From NCBI RefSeq assembly GCF_000716605.1, contig NZ_JNXE01000006.1, positions 248,001 through 312,000 on the forward strand: 64,000 nt of DNA. Direction: 5' to 3'. The notes under the pieces were generated by a model, which was not told the origin of the DNA, ran no database searches, and saw nothing but the letters and a program-made list of their open reading frames with translations. Position 1 is the stretch's first letter. Every line of letters begins with the position of its first letter. This document shows positions 28,089 through 38,306 of this stretch, piece by piece. Made by a program: the position numbers and the translations under genes. The stretch is from Streptomyces sp. NRRL F-525 (GTDB lineage Bacteria > Actinomycetota > Actinomycetes > Streptomycetales > Streptomycetaceae).

Positions 28089-28763
28089 TCAGGGGACCTC
28101 GGGCAGCCGGTGCAGGGGCGTGCCGTGGGCCCAGCGCCGCAGACGTGAGCCGTCGATGAGCTGGACGCCGCCCTGTCTGCGCGCCCACTGCACGTCACGT
28201 CGGCTGAAGGTGCCCCGGTGCACGACGAGCCGCAGATGCGGTCCGGAGCCGGCCGCGCGTGCTGATCGCGCCGGGGTCTCCTCGTCGGGCAGCGGCTCGG
28301 CGACCGGCCGGAAGGCCACCTCCAGACGGCGGCCCAGCCGGTCGCGCGCACGGACCCGCGGCTGGCCCTGCGCGTCGGGCCGGGCCAGCGCCCGCCAGCC
28401 GTCCCGGCGCAACATCCGGGACACGGCCAGGGCGAGCCCCTCCACATCCAGGTCGGCGATCTCCTCGGGCGTGTAGTAGCCCAGGCGGCGACGGGCCAGC
28501 GGCCGGTTGTGCCGGACCACGGCCGCCGTGATCACGGCGAGCAGCGCCAGCCCGCCGACGAGCGCGGCGGTGCCGAGGACGCGGTACGCCTCGGCGAGCC
28601 CGGCCACGATCCCGCACACGACGACGGCGACCACGACGAGGGCGGGCAGCACCTCGCGCAGTCCGGGGCCGTAGCGTCCCTGGGCGCGCAGGGCACGGAT
28701 CGCCTCGCGCCTTCGGGAGCGCCACGACGCGCGCTTCTCGTGCCTCCGCAGCCTCTGCGGCAA
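28089..28763 (-). CDS. Membrane protein with degenerate Mrr-like endonuclease domain
   Basis: Protein of about 224 residues: basic N-terminus, two adjacent membrane segments (LPALVVVAVVVCGIVAG and VLGTAALVGGLALLAVITAAVV), then a domain with the layout of Mrr/restriction-endonuclease-like cores (LGYYTPEEIADLDVEGLALAVSRMLRRDGW...). The catalytic D...QxK pattern is not kept: the expected positions read VRARDRLGRRLEVAFRP. It is therefore probably not an active nuclease. The start is uncertain: TTG 28763 follows a GGGGGAG site, TTG 28772 is an alternative, and the frame stays open to 29150. Divergent from the SGNH esterase gene. Confidence 0.65.
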   Translation of the reverse strand: MPQRLRRHEKRASWRSRRREAIRALRAQGRYGPGLREVLPALVVVAVVVCGIVAGLAEAYRVLGTAALVGGLALLAVITAAVVRHNRPLARRRLGYYTPEEIADLDVEGLALAVSRMLRRDGWRALARPDAQGQPRVRARDRLGRRLEVAFRPVAEPLPDEETPARSARAAGSGPHLRLVVHRGTFSRRDVQWARRQGGVQLIDGSRLRRWAHGTPLHRLPEVP

Positions 28764-29028
28764 CAGAGCCAACTCCCCCCACCCCCAAGCGCGTTGACGC
28801 CTGCGGTAGGGATACCCGCCGGATGTGGTCCGCGTGCGCGGGGACGGGAACCGGCCACCAAACCGGCCGAACTGTTTCGGCGGCGGCCATGACCTCGCGG
28901 GCAGCGAAGTCGTCCCTCCAGACCTCTGGCCCCAGGTACCTACCGCCCGGTATACAAGGCCAGTTGAACGAGAGACGACCGCAGCGGGCCCGCCCCGTCG
29001 CACCGTCTCGTACCTGGGGAGGAACCTC

Positions 29029-29949
29029 ATGAAGCGTGAGACGCATCCGGACACGACGGCGCACCACCGTGGCAGGGCCGTGGCGGTCGCCGCGGCGGTC
29101 AGCGGCTGCGCCCTCGTCGTCGCGTCCGCGGCACCGGCGGCCGCGCACAACTCGGGCCATGGGCACGGTCGTTCGACTCAGTACGTGGCGCTGGGCGACT
29201 CCTACACCTCGGGCCCGTACATACCGACCCAGGTGGATGCCAACTGTGCCCGCTCCGACCACAATTACCCCTCCGTGGTGACGGCGGACCAAAGAGGGAC
29301 CGTCCTCAAGGACGTGAGTTGCAGCGGCGCGACGACCGCGGAGATGTGGAAGGCGCAGGGCACCAACCCGCCCCAACTGGACGCCGTGCAGCGGAACACG
29401 GACCTGGTGACCTTGCAGATCGGGGGCAACGACATCGGGTTCAGCACCATCATCGGCACCTGCGCCAAGCTCAGCGCCACGGACCTGACCGGCAACCCGT
29501 GCCAGCGCTACTACACCTCCTCCGGCGTCGACCAGTTGGCGCTGGCCGTCCTCAACACCGCGCCGAAGGTCACCAAGGTCCTCCGTGCGGTGCACAAGCA
29601 GGCACCCCACGCGCGCGTGCTCGTCGTTGGCTACCCGGACCTGCTGCCCGACGACGGCAGCGGCTGCTACCCCTCGGTGCCGTTCGCCGCCAAGGACTTC
29701 CCCTATCTGCGCGACACCGGCAAGCGCCTCAACCTGATGCTCCGCGTGGTGGCCGCCCTCAACGGCGCGGAGTACGTGGACACTTACGGCCCGACCGTCG
29801 GCCACGACATGTGCAAGGCGCCCGCCGACCGCTGGATAGAGCCGCTGCAACCCGCCTCCCCGGCGGCTCCGGCGCACCCCAACGCGAAGGGCGAGGCGGC
29901 CATGGCGGGTGCAGTGCTCAAGCAACTGGACCGGCGCCACCGGTACTGA
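29029..29949 (+). CDS. Secreted SGNH/GDSL esterase-lipase
   Basis: Extracellular esterase of 306 residues with an N-terminal signal peptide (...AVAVAAAVSGCALVVASAAPAAAH). Catalytic blocks: block I YVALGDSYTSGPY (Ser), block III LQIGGNDIGFS (Gly, Asn), and block V PAAPAHPNAKGEAAMA (His). Paired Cys in the mature part match the disulfide-rich Streptomyces lipase family (SCO7513/S. rimosus lipase type). Start ATG 29029 has GGGGAGGAA upstream. A TATACA box at 28951-28956 may be its -10 element, but I see no clear -35. Confidence 0.93.
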   Translation: MKRETHPDTTAHHRGRAVAVAAAVSGCALVVASAAPAAAHNSGHGHGRSTQYVALGDSYTSGPYIPTQVDANCARSDHNYPSVVTADQRGTVLKDVSCSGATTAEMWKAQGTNPPQLDAVQRNTDLVTLQIGGNDIGFSTIIGTCAKLSATDLTGNPCQRYYTSSGVDQLALAVLNTAPKVTKVLRAVHKQAPHARVLVVGYPDLLPDDGSGCYPSVPFAAKDFPYLRDTGKRLNLMLRVVAALNGAEYVDTYGPTVGHDMCKAPADRWIEPLQPASPAAPAHPNAKGEAAMAGAVLKQLDRRHRY

Positions 29950-30066
29950 CGGACAGCGGCGGCCCGGGTTTTCCACAGGCGGAGGGGGTGTACTCGCTAA
30001 ACGCGCCCCTGACGAGGAAAGATGGGGCCGTACGCGAAGTCGGTCGATACGGAGGAGCGGGCCACC

Positions 30067-31707
<1,641 letters not shown>

Positions 31708-31806
31708 CCCGGCGGCCGTGGTGCCGGCTGCCGTAGGAATGAATGCTGTGGCAGGCGGTGTTGGGCCGACACGTGAGCCATGACGCACGACGGAAGTGAA
31801 CCCCGT

Positions 31807-33693
31807 ATGTCCTTCGAAACGACCGACTACACGGGGCAGACCACGTGCGGCGACGAGGCCCGCACCCCGCTGCGCGACTTCCTGCGGACCGAGACCGGGA
31901 GCGCCGCCGTCCTGGTGGCGGCGGCGCTCGTCGCGCTCGTCTGGGCCAATGTCACGCCGTCGGCGTACGAGACGTTCTGGGAGACCCACCTCTCCGTGCG
32001 GCTCGGTTCGCACGGAGTCTCGCTCGACCTGCGCGAGTGGGTCAACAGCGGGCTGATGACGCTGTTCTTCCTCGTCGTCGGGCTGGAGGCGCGCCGCGAG
32101 TTCGACATGGGCGAGCTGCGCGAACGCAGGCGGCTGGCGCTGCCGATGGTCGCGGGGGCGAGCGGCATGCTCGTGCCGATCGCCATCTACCTCGCCATCA
32201 ACAGCGGGCACGGGACGGCGAACGGCTGGGGCGCGGTGATGTCCACCGACACGGCGTTCGCGCTGGGCATGCTCGCCGTCGTGGGCCGCCACATGCCGCC
32301 CGGGCTGCGGGTCTTCCTCCTCACGATCACCGTCGTCGACGACTTCCTCGCGCTCGTCGTGATCGCCGTCTTCTACAGCGACCACATCGCCGTACCGGCA
32401 CTCCTGGTGGCGGTCGGCATGTTCGGCGTCGTCGTGCTGCTACGGCGGTTCCGGGTGCGCCGGGGCCCGCTGTACGCGCTGGTCGGGGTAGTCGCCTGGG
32501 TCGCCCTGCTCAAGTCGGGTGTCGATCCCGTGGTCATCGGCCTCGCCATGGGACTGATCACGTACGCCTACCCGGCGGGGCGCGACGACCTGGAGCGAGC
32601 CACCGGCCTGTTCCGGCTGTTCCGCGAGCAGCCCACCCCCGAGCTGGAACGCGACGTACGGGCCGGAATCGCGGCGTCGATCTCCCCGAACGACCGGCTC
32701 CAGCGCATCTACCACCCGTGGGCGAGCTACGCCGTAGTCCCGCTGTTCGCGCTGGCCAATGCAGGTCTGCATCTCAGCGGGGAGCAACTGGCCAGGGCCT
32801 TCACCTCGCCCGTCGCGCTGGGCATCCTCATCGGGTATGTCGTCGGCAAGCCGCTCGGCATCGTGTCCTCGACGGCGCTGACCAGTGTTCTGTCCCGGGG
32901 CCGGATCCGGCCCCCGGTCGGCTGGGGCGCGGTGACCGCGGGCGGCACGCTGGCCGGCGTCGGCTTCACGGTGTCCCTGCTGATCGCGACCCTCGCCTTC
33001 GACGGGACCACCCTGGAGGACGCGAAGACGGGCATCCTCAGCGCCGTCATCTGCTCCTTCCTGGTCGGCCGGCTGGTCACGGGAGTGATCGGGCTGCTGC
33101 CGCCGCAGATCCGGCCAAGGGTGCTGTTCGGCCGGGCGGAGACCATCGTCGACCTGTCGGTGCCCGTGGACCCCGACCGCGACCATCTGCGCGGACCGCG
33201 GCACGCCCCGGTGACCGTCGTGGAATACGGCGACTACGAATGCCCCTTCTGCGGCCAGGCCGAGCCGGTCGTCCGTGAGCTGCTCGGTTCCTTCGGGGAC
33301 GAGGTGCGGTACGTGTGGCGGCACCTCCCGCTCACCGACGTCCACGAGCACGCCCAGCTCGCCGCCGAGGCCGCGGAGGCCGCCGCACTGCAGGGCGGCT
33401 ACTGGGAGATGCACGACCTGCTCCTCAGCCACCAGGGCGCCCTGCGCTTCAAGGACCTGCGGGCCTACGCCGTCCAGATCGGCCTCGACCCCGCCCGCTT
33501 CGAACGCGACATGCGGGCCCACGAGGGGGCGGGCCATGTCGCCGAGGATGTCGAATCGGCGGACCTCAGCGGGGTCGCGGGCACCCCGACCTTCTTCGTG
33601 AACGGCCGTAGACACCATGGCGCGTACGACATCGAGGGGCTCTCGCAGGCGGTACGGGCGGCTCGGGAGCGGGCGGCGGTGGTGGCGGCGTAG
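31807..33693 (+). CDS. nhaA: Na+/H+ antiporter NhaA fused to a thioredoxin/DsbA-like domain
   Basis: Protein of about 628 residues. Residues about 20-440 are NhaA, with 12 predicted spans: [35 protein letters not shown], and the ion-binding double Asp [16 protein letters not shown]. After [20 protein letters not shown] comes a DsbA-like domain of about 190 residues with a CPFC active site and the cis-Pro loop [12 protein letters not shown]. This fusion recurs in actinobacteria; the second domain's role is not established, and its side of the membrane depends on the NhaA topology. Start ATG 31807 follows GGAAG; ATG 31780 is an alternative. Confidence 0.95.
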   Translation: MSFETTDYTGQTTCGDEARTPLRDFLRTETGSAAVLVAAALVALVWANVTPSAYETFWETHLSVRLGSHGVSLDLREWVNSGLMTLFFLVVGLEARREFDMGELRERRRLALPMVAGASGMLVPIAIYLAINSGHGTANGWGAVMSTDTAFALGMLAVVGRHMPPGLRVFLLTITVVDDFLALVVIAVFYSDHIAVPALLVAVGMFGVVVLLRRFRVRRGPLYALVGVVAWVALLKSGVDPVVIGLAMGLITYAYPAGRDDLERATGLFRLFREQPTPELERDVRAGIAASISPNDRLQRIYHPWASYAVVPLFALANAGLHLSGEQLARAFTSPVALGILIGYVVGKPLGIVSSTALTSVLSRGRIRPPVGWGAVTAGGTLAGVGFTVSLLIATLAFDGTTLEDAKTGILSAVICSFLVGRLVTGVIGLLPPQIRPRVLFGRAETIVDLSVPVDPDRDHLRGPRHAPVTVVEYGDYECPFCGQAEPVVRELLGSFGDEVRYVWRHLPLTDVHEHAQLAAEAAEAAALQGGYWEMHDLLLSHQGALRFKDLRAYAVQIGLDPARFERDMRAHEGAGHVAEDVESADLSGVAGTPTFFVNGRRHHGAYDIEGLSQAVRAARERAAVVAA

Positions 33694-33753
33694 CCGTCCG
33701 GCCCGTGGGCGCCCGGCGTGATTCCGGCTGTGCGGCGCTGCCACACTGATCAC

Positions 33754-34119
33754 GTGGACGAACAGGACGCGGGGCGGCGGGCGCACGTCGAACGTTTCAT
33801 CGGCCCGCTGCGGACGAACATGCCCGGGGCCGGAGACTTCAGTTTCGAGGGGATCCGACAGCTGGGGAACCCCGTGCCGATCCTGGTGCAGAACGACGGC
33901 GAGCGGCAGTTGCAGCTGTGGCTGGAGCCGTTCGGCCAGGACTACTGGCTGGAGCCCGGGGAGGCGGTGTACGGCACGTCGTACGGGACGTGGAGCGGCC
34001 ACCCGTTCGACGTGAGTCACCAGCCCGACCGCCTCACGGTCTGGGCCGAGTCCTGGTTCGCGACGGTCTCCGACGTCGACGGCAACGAGTTCCCGCCGGG
34101 CCGCCGGGACACCGCCTAG
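33754..34119 (+). CDS. Small conserved protein, function unknown
   Basis: Cytoplasmic protein of 121 residues beginning at GTG 33754 (VDEQDAGRRAHVERF). No signal peptide or membrane segment. It reads as a compact beta-rich fold: NPVPILVQNDGERQLQLWLEP, DYWLEPGEAVYGTSYG, DRLTVWAESWFATVSDVDG. No family recognised and no catalytic motif visible. It stands alone between the antiporter and the ribosomal-protein cluster. Confidence 0.65.
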   Translation: MDEQDAGRRAHVERFIGPLRTNMPGAGDFSFEGIRQLGNPVPILVQNDGERQLQLWLEPFGQDYWLEPGEAVYGTSYGTWSGHPFDVSHQPDRLTVWAESWFATVSDVDGNEFPPGRRDTA

Positions 34120-34167
34120 GCCGGCGGACAGGGCCGGGAATGGACCGACGGGTGCCGGTGTTGAGAC

Positions 34168-34184
34168 GCATGTAGCTGACATGC
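34168..34184. promoter_or_regulatory. Palindrome upstream of zinc-free ribosomal proteins (possible Zur site)
   Basis: GCATGT (34168-34173) and ACATGC (34179-34184) form a perfect 6-bp inverted repeat around AGCTG, 41 bases before rpmG. A GACAAT hexamer (34189-34194) just after could be a -10 box. The genes behind are typical Zur targets, but the palindrome's spacing differs from published Zur boxes (7-1-7), so the assignment is tentative. Confidence 0.45.
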
Positions 34185-34224
34185 TCGGGACAATCTCCCG
34201 GGATGTGGGCGGAAGGAGGTCCTC

Positions 34225-34389
34225 ATGGCACGCACCACGAACCGTCCCGTCGTCACCCTGAAGTCGACGGCCGGAACCGGCGTCACCTACGTGACGCGCA
34301 AGAGCCGTCACAACGACCCCGACCGGCTGGTCCTGCGCAAGTACGACCCGGTGGCGGGGGAGCACGTCGACTTCCGCGAGGAGCGTTGA
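34225..34389 (+). CDS. rpmG: 50S ribosomal protein L33, zinc-independent paralogue
   Basis: Ribosomal protein L33 of 54 residues, [19 protein letters not shown] to FREER. It has no cysteines, so it is the C-minus paralogue that replaces the zinc-ribbon L33 when zinc is short. Strong ribosome site GGAAGGAGG before ATG 34225. First of a three-gene set with L31 and L36, all lacking zinc-binding cysteines; in Streptomyces and Bacillus such copies are repressed by Zur. Confidence 0.95.
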   Translation: MARTTNRPVVTLKSTAGTGVTYVTRKSRHNDPDRLVLRKYDPVAGEHVDFREER

Positions 34390-34484
34390 GCCGAGGGGTT
34401 GTCCCACTCGGCGAGTGAAGCGGCTGTCCCACGAACACAGCAGAGCGGCCGTCCGGCGACGGACGGCCTGAGGAAGGAAGCACC

Positions 34485-34733
34485 ATGAGGTCTGGCATTC
34501 ACCCCGTGTCCCGTCCGGTCGTCTTCCGCGACCGCGCGGCGGACACCGCGTTCCTGACCACCTCGACCGCGCGGTCGGCGCGCACGATCGAGTGGGCGGA
34601 CGGGAACACCTACCCGCTGATCGACGTCGAGATCTCGTCGGCCAGCCACCCGTTCTACACCGGCAACACGCGCGTCGTGGACACCGCGGGCCGTGTGGAG
34701 CGCTTCGAGCGCCGCTACGGGAGGGCGTCATGA
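34485..34733 (+). CDS. rpmE2: 50S ribosomal protein L31 type B, zinc-independent
   Basis: L31 of 82 residues in the type-B (YkuM/RpmE2-like) form. Typical blocks are [28 protein letters not shown] and [15 protein letters not shown]. The four cysteines of zinc-binding L31 are absent. Ribosome site AGGAAGG ahead of ATG 34485. It lies 95 bases after rpmG and its stop overlaps the rpmJ ATG. Confidence 0.95.
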   Translation: MRSGIHPVSRPVVFRDRAADTAFLTTSTARSARTIEWADGNTYPLIDVEISSASHPFYTGNTRVVDTAGRVERFERRYGRAS

Positions 34734-34852
34734 AGGTCCGTAATTCTCTCCGCTCACTGAAGGCCAAGCCCGGCGCGCAGGTGGTACGTCGTCGTGGCGT
34801 GACGTTCGTGATCAACAAGAAGGACCCGCGCTTCAAGGCCCGCCAGGGCTGA
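34730..34852 (+). CDS. rpmJ: 50S ribosomal protein L36, zinc-independent paralogue
   Basis: L36 of 40 residues ([20 protein letters not shown] to FKARQG), with a basic composition and the family pattern KxRxSLRSLK...[23 protein letters not shown]. The zinc ligands C-x2-C...C-x4-H are missing, so it is the zinc-free form. The ATG overlaps the L31 stop (ATGA). The transcript ends at a strong hairpin directly downstream. Confidence 0.95.
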   Translation: MKVRNSLRSLKAKPGAQVVRRRGVTFVINKKDPRFKARQG

Positions 34853-34860
34853 CGCGGCAC

Positions 34861-34913
34861 GTACGACCGGTCGGCCCGGCCCCGCTTCGGCGGTGGCCGG
34901 GCCGTTGTCGTAC
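34861..34913 (+). terminator. Long hairpin terminator after rpmJ
   Basis: Two nested perfect stems: GTACGAC (34861-34867) with GTCGTAC (34907-34913), and CGGCCCGGCC (34872-34881) with GGCCGGGCCG (34895-34904). It starts 8 bases after the rpmJ stop and is followed by C-rich rather than T-rich sequence. Confidence 0.82.
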
Positions 34914-35002
34914 CCCCCTGTGCGTCCTGTTTGTGCGCGTTTCCGAGGGAAGAAATTCCGTTCTTTATGCTTATAACGGTATCAACCCCCTTGGAGTGGT
35001 CA

Positions 35003-35833
35003 ATGTCCCGCAAGCACCCCATGGACGACGGCGACGAACTGCTGGCCAGACTCGGGACGCTGACCGCCCAGGCGCGCGAGCGGGCGGAGCTCCAGCGCTC
35101 CCTGCTCGAACTGGCCGTAGCCCTGCAGCGCGGCATGCTGCCCGGCGACATGCCGGTCACTCCCCGGTTCCACCTCGCGGTCAAGTACTCGCCCGCCAAC
35201 CACGGGCTCAACGTGGGCGGCGACTGGTACGACGCCTTCACCATGCCCGACGGGCGTATCGGCCTGTCCATCGGCGACGTCCAGGGCCACAACATCGAGG
35301 CGGCCGCGTTCATGGGCCAGGTGAGGGTCGGTCTGCGGGCGCTGGCCTCCGTGACCAGCGAGCCCGGCGAACTCCTCTCCCTGACGAACGACCTGCTCCT
35401 GTCCCTCGGCACCGAACTCTTCGCGACCTGCACGTTCATGCGCCTGGACCCGATCACCGGGGTGTTGGAGAGCGCGCGGGCCGGACACATACCCTCCGTC
35501 TGGGCCACCGCCGACGGCCGCTGCGGCATCACCGACGACGAGGGCGGGCCGCCCCTCGGCATCGTCGCCGGACAGCGGTACCCCGTGACCGAGCACCGGC
35601 TCACCACCGGCGGAGTCTTCGTCCTGGTCACCGACGGCGTCGTGGAGGGCCCCTCGATGAGCGTCGACGAAGGCCTCGACCAGGTGATGCGCCTCGCCGG
35701 AGTCGCCGCCGTGGCGGGCATGGAGGCGGGCTCACTCGCGGCCGCCGTGATCAAGGGAGCGGAGCGGGTCGGGCACGAGGACGACGCGGCGGTCCTGGTC
35801 GTGGGCCACGACGCGCCCGACATCGGGGCGTAG
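35003..35833 (+). CDS. Soluble PP2C/SpoIIE-type phosphatase (RsbU-like)
   Basis: Ser/Thr phosphatase of 276 residues of the RsbU/SpoIIE class, which dephosphorylate anti-sigma-antagonists. A coiled region (LTAQARERAELQRSLLELAVALQRGMLPGDMP) precedes the catalytic domain. Metal-binding acidic residues appear in LNVGGDWYDAF, LSIGDVQGHNIEAA, VLVTDGVVEGP and HEDDAAVLVV. There is no sensor domain, so activity may depend on the coiled N-terminus. ATG 35003 (MSRKHPMDDG) follows GGAG; longer readings are less likely. It neighbours a MASE1 protein and a membrane phosphatase of the same class. Confidence 0.9.
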   Translation: MSRKHPMDDGDELLARLGTLTAQARERAELQRSLLELAVALQRGMLPGDMPVTPRFHLAVKYSPANHGLNVGGDWYDAFTMPDGRIGLSIGDVQGHNIEAAAFMGQVRVGLRALASVTSEPGELLSLTNDLLLSLGTELFATCTFMRLDPITGVLESARAGHIPSVWATADGRCGITDDEGGPPLGIVAGQRYPVTEHRLTTGGVFVLVTDGVVEGPSMSVDEGLDQVMRLAGVAAVAGMEAGSLAAAVIKGAERVGHEDDAAVLVVGHDAPDIGA

Positions 35834-36028
35834 TGCCCGTACCCCGAAGCGGCGCGGGGCTGTGTCGATACGCGGCAGCCGCCGCGCGGGCGCGGCCAGC
35901 CACGACGGCGCGGCAGTGGAACGACGGCGCCACACGGCCCTGCGGCGGAGCCGCGACCGACCCGGCCGGATGAGCACTCGGCGTACTCGTCGCTCCTCGC
36001 CTCGCCGACACGGCCCGGTCAGTGTCTG

Positions 36029-37003
36029 ATGGCTGCTGTGGTGGGTTTCGAGGATCTGCGGCGACCGGCCGGGTACGCCCTCCTGACGCTGGCCGTCGCC
36101 GGTGGCTACTTCGCGGCGGGGCGGCTCGGCCTGCTGCGGGAGCTGGTCGTCGAGGGGGCCGTGTTCACCCCCGTCTGGCCGCCCACCGGCGTCGCGGTCG
36201 CCTGCCTGCTGATCTTCGGGCTGCGGGTGCTGCCCGGCATCGCCCTCGGCGTGCTCCTCGTGATCATGTCGATCACCTCGCTCCAGCCGACCGTGCTCGT
36301 CGTCCTGGCGGGCAACACCGTGGCGCCCGCCGTCGCCTACCTCATGCTGCGCGGGGTGGGCTTCCGCACCGACCTCGGCCGGTTGCGGGACGGCCTCGCC
36401 CTGGTGTTCCTCGGCGCCCTCTCCGCCATGCTGATCAGCGCCACCTGCGGGGTCGGGCTGCTCGTCCTCACCGACAAACTGGCCGCGCACTCCTTCTGGC
36501 CGGTCTGGCTCGGCTGGTGGGTGGGCGACGCGATGGGCGTACTGATCGTCACGCCGCTCCTGCTCATGCTGCGTACCGTGCGCCTGCCCCTGGACCTGCA
36601 CCGCTGGAAGGAGGCCCTGCTGCTCGCGGCCACCATCGGCGTGATCGTCCCCCTCGTCACCCACAACCGCATCAGCCTGCTGTTCCTGATCTATCCGCTG
36701 CTGATCTGGGCGGCGCTGCGGTTCCGCTTCGCGGGCAGCATGCTGTGCGCCCTCTTCGCCTCCGTCATGGCCACCATCGCGGCGACCCAGGAGACGGGCC
36801 CGTTCGCCGCGCTGACCCATGTCGAGGTCATGATGAAACTCCAGGCCTTCAACGGCACGATGGCCCTCACCGCCCTGCTCCTGTCCTCGGTCATCACCGA
36901 GCAGCGCAACACCCGCCTCTCGGTGGAGAAGGCCTGCCAGGAACTCGCCGAGGTCCTCGAACACCTCACCGCGGGCGACCCCCGCCAGGGCGGCCGCCCC
37001 TGA
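36029..37003 (+). CDS. MASE1-domain integral membrane protein
   Basis: Membrane protein of 324 residues with about eight to nine spans in the MASE1 layout: YFAAGRLGLL, VFTPVWPPTGVAVACLLIFGLRVLPGIALGVLL, WWVGDAMGVLIVTPLLL. MASE1 is normally an N-terminal sensor attached to kinases or GGDEF domains. Here only a short C-terminal helix (RNTRLSVEKACQELAEVLEHL) follows, so it is a stand-alone sensor module. It is convergent with the SpoIIE-type phosphatase at 37017 across 13 bases. The 195-base gap before it holds no gene that I can support. Confidence 0.88.
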   Translation: MAAVVGFEDLRRPAGYALLTLAVAGGYFAAGRLGLLRELVVEGAVFTPVWPPTGVAVACLLIFGLRVLPGIALGVLLVIMSITSLQPTVLVVLAGNTVAPAVAYLMLRGVGFRTDLGRLRDGLALVFLGALSAMLISATCGVGLLVLTDKLAAHSFWPVWLGWWVGDAMGVLIVTPLLLMLRTVRLPLDLHRWKEALLLAATIGVIVPLVTHNRISLLFLIYPLLIWAALRFRFAGSMLCALFASVMATIAATQETGPFAALTHVEVMMKLQAFNGTMALTALLLSSVITEQRNTRLSVEKACQELAEVLEHLTAGDPRQGGRP

Positions 37004-37016
37004 CCGGCTCACGCCG

Positions 37017-38153
37017 TCAGGCAAGCCCCGCGTCGCCCCGCCTGCGCAGCACCAGCAGCGCCGTGTCGTCCCGGGGCATCCCCGCCGTGTGGCGCCGCAG
37101 ATCGCCGTAGACGGTGGCCGGTACGTCCTTCGGCAGGACATCGCCCCAGGTCGCCGCCCGCTCCTCCAGGGGATAGAACGCGCCGGACGGATCCCGCGCC
37201 TCGGTCACCCCGTCCGTGCAGAGCAGCAGCGTGCCGTCCGACGGGAAGTCGAACCATTCGACGGTACGAGGCTCAGGGGCCAGCGCGTCCAGGCCCAGCG
37301 GCACGCAGGGCTCCTGCCGGAGCACCGGCTCGGCCCGCTCCTTGTGCAGCAGCAGCGGCGCCACATGACCGCAGTTGATCGCCTGGACCTCCTGCTCGCC
37401 GTCGATGCCCAGGACGATCGCCGTCACGAACCGCTCCCGCTCACCGGTCTGCGCCGCGAAGGAGTTGTGCCGTAGCACCGCCTCCTCCAGGGCGTCGACC
37501 ACGGCGGTGAGCGTGGGCTCGGTCACTGCTGCCTCGCGGAAGGCGCTCAGCACGGCGAACGCGGCGCTGATCGCCTGGAGGCCCTTGCCCTGGACGTCGG
37601 CGATGAAGACCCGGCTGCCGTACGGCGAGGAGACGACCTCGTAGACGTCGCCGCCCACCCGGCTGTCCTCCTCCACGGGCTGGTAGAGGCCGTGGACCAG
37701 GAGCTGGTCGGTCATCAGGGGGAACGGGCGCAGGATCTGCCGTTGCAGGGCGGCCGCCGCCGAGCGCAGCCGGGCGATCTCGCCCTCCCAGCGGATCCGC
37801 TGCGCCGCTCGCGCCACGCTGAGGCCGTTGAACACCAGGGTGAAGGCGACGACGGCCGCGTCCGCGCCCGCCGTGCCCAGCGGGGTGTCGACGAGGGAGC
37901 CGACGATGACGAGCGTCACCCATACGGAGGCGACGGTCGTCTGCCGCACGGTGCCGCGCCCGGCGAGCAGCGCGGGCAGCACCACCAGGAAGGGGGCGGG
38001 CCGGGTGTCCCGGCCCAGCGCGATACCGGTCACCGCCACCAGCAGCGTGACGACGACGAGCCAGAACACCACCACGGCCCAGCTGAGAGGAGGCGTGGAG
38101 CGCTGCCCTGCGTCTACCACGGTGGAACCGGCCGGATCTCTCGAGGTGCGCAC
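37017..38153 (-). CDS. Membrane-bound PP2C/SpoIIE-type phosphatase
   Basis: Phosphatase of about 378 residues. The N-terminal part has three to four membrane segments (LSWAVVVFWLVVVTLLVAVTGI; PFLVVLPALLAG; VASVWVTLVIVGSLV). A coiled linker (RLRSAAAALQRQILRPFP) leads to the catalytic SpoIIE domain: SRVGGDVYEVV, VFIADVQGKGLQAISAA, LLLCTDGVTEARD and PRDDTALLVL. GTG 38153 (VRTSRDPAG) with GGAGGG upstream is preferred over ATG 38204. This membrane-plus-phosphatase form is common in Streptomyces. It may act on STAS-domain antagonists; no such partner is in the window. Confidence 0.9.
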   Translation of the reverse strand: MRTSRDPAGSTVVDAGQRSTPPLSWAVVVFWLVVVTLLVAVTGIALGRDTRPAPFLVVLPALLAGRGTVRQTTVASVWVTLVIVGSLVDTPLGTAGADAAVVAFTLVFNGLSVARAAQRIRWEGEIARLRSAAAALQRQILRPFPLMTDQLLVHGLYQPVEEDSRVGGDVYEVVSSPYGSRVFIADVQGKGLQAISAAFAVLSAFREAAVTEPTLTAVVDALEEAVLRHNSFAAQTGERERFVTAIVLGIDGEQEVQAINCGHVAPLLLHKERAEPVLRQEPCVPLGLDALAPEPRTVEWFDFPSDGTLLLCTDGVTEARDPSGAFYPLEERAATWGDVLPKDVPATVYGDLRRHTAGMPRDDTALLVLRRRGDAGLA

Positions 38154-38306
38154 CGGCCCTCCGCTTCCTTCAGTCGTCGAACAACCGTCGGGAAAGCATC
38201 CCACTCTTCAATATCAGCCCCACCCGTACCGTCCGCGAGCTGCGCCAACAGCTCAGGCCGACCCGGGACGCACAAGAACCGCACAGGGGACTACATTCCG
38301 ATCCGT

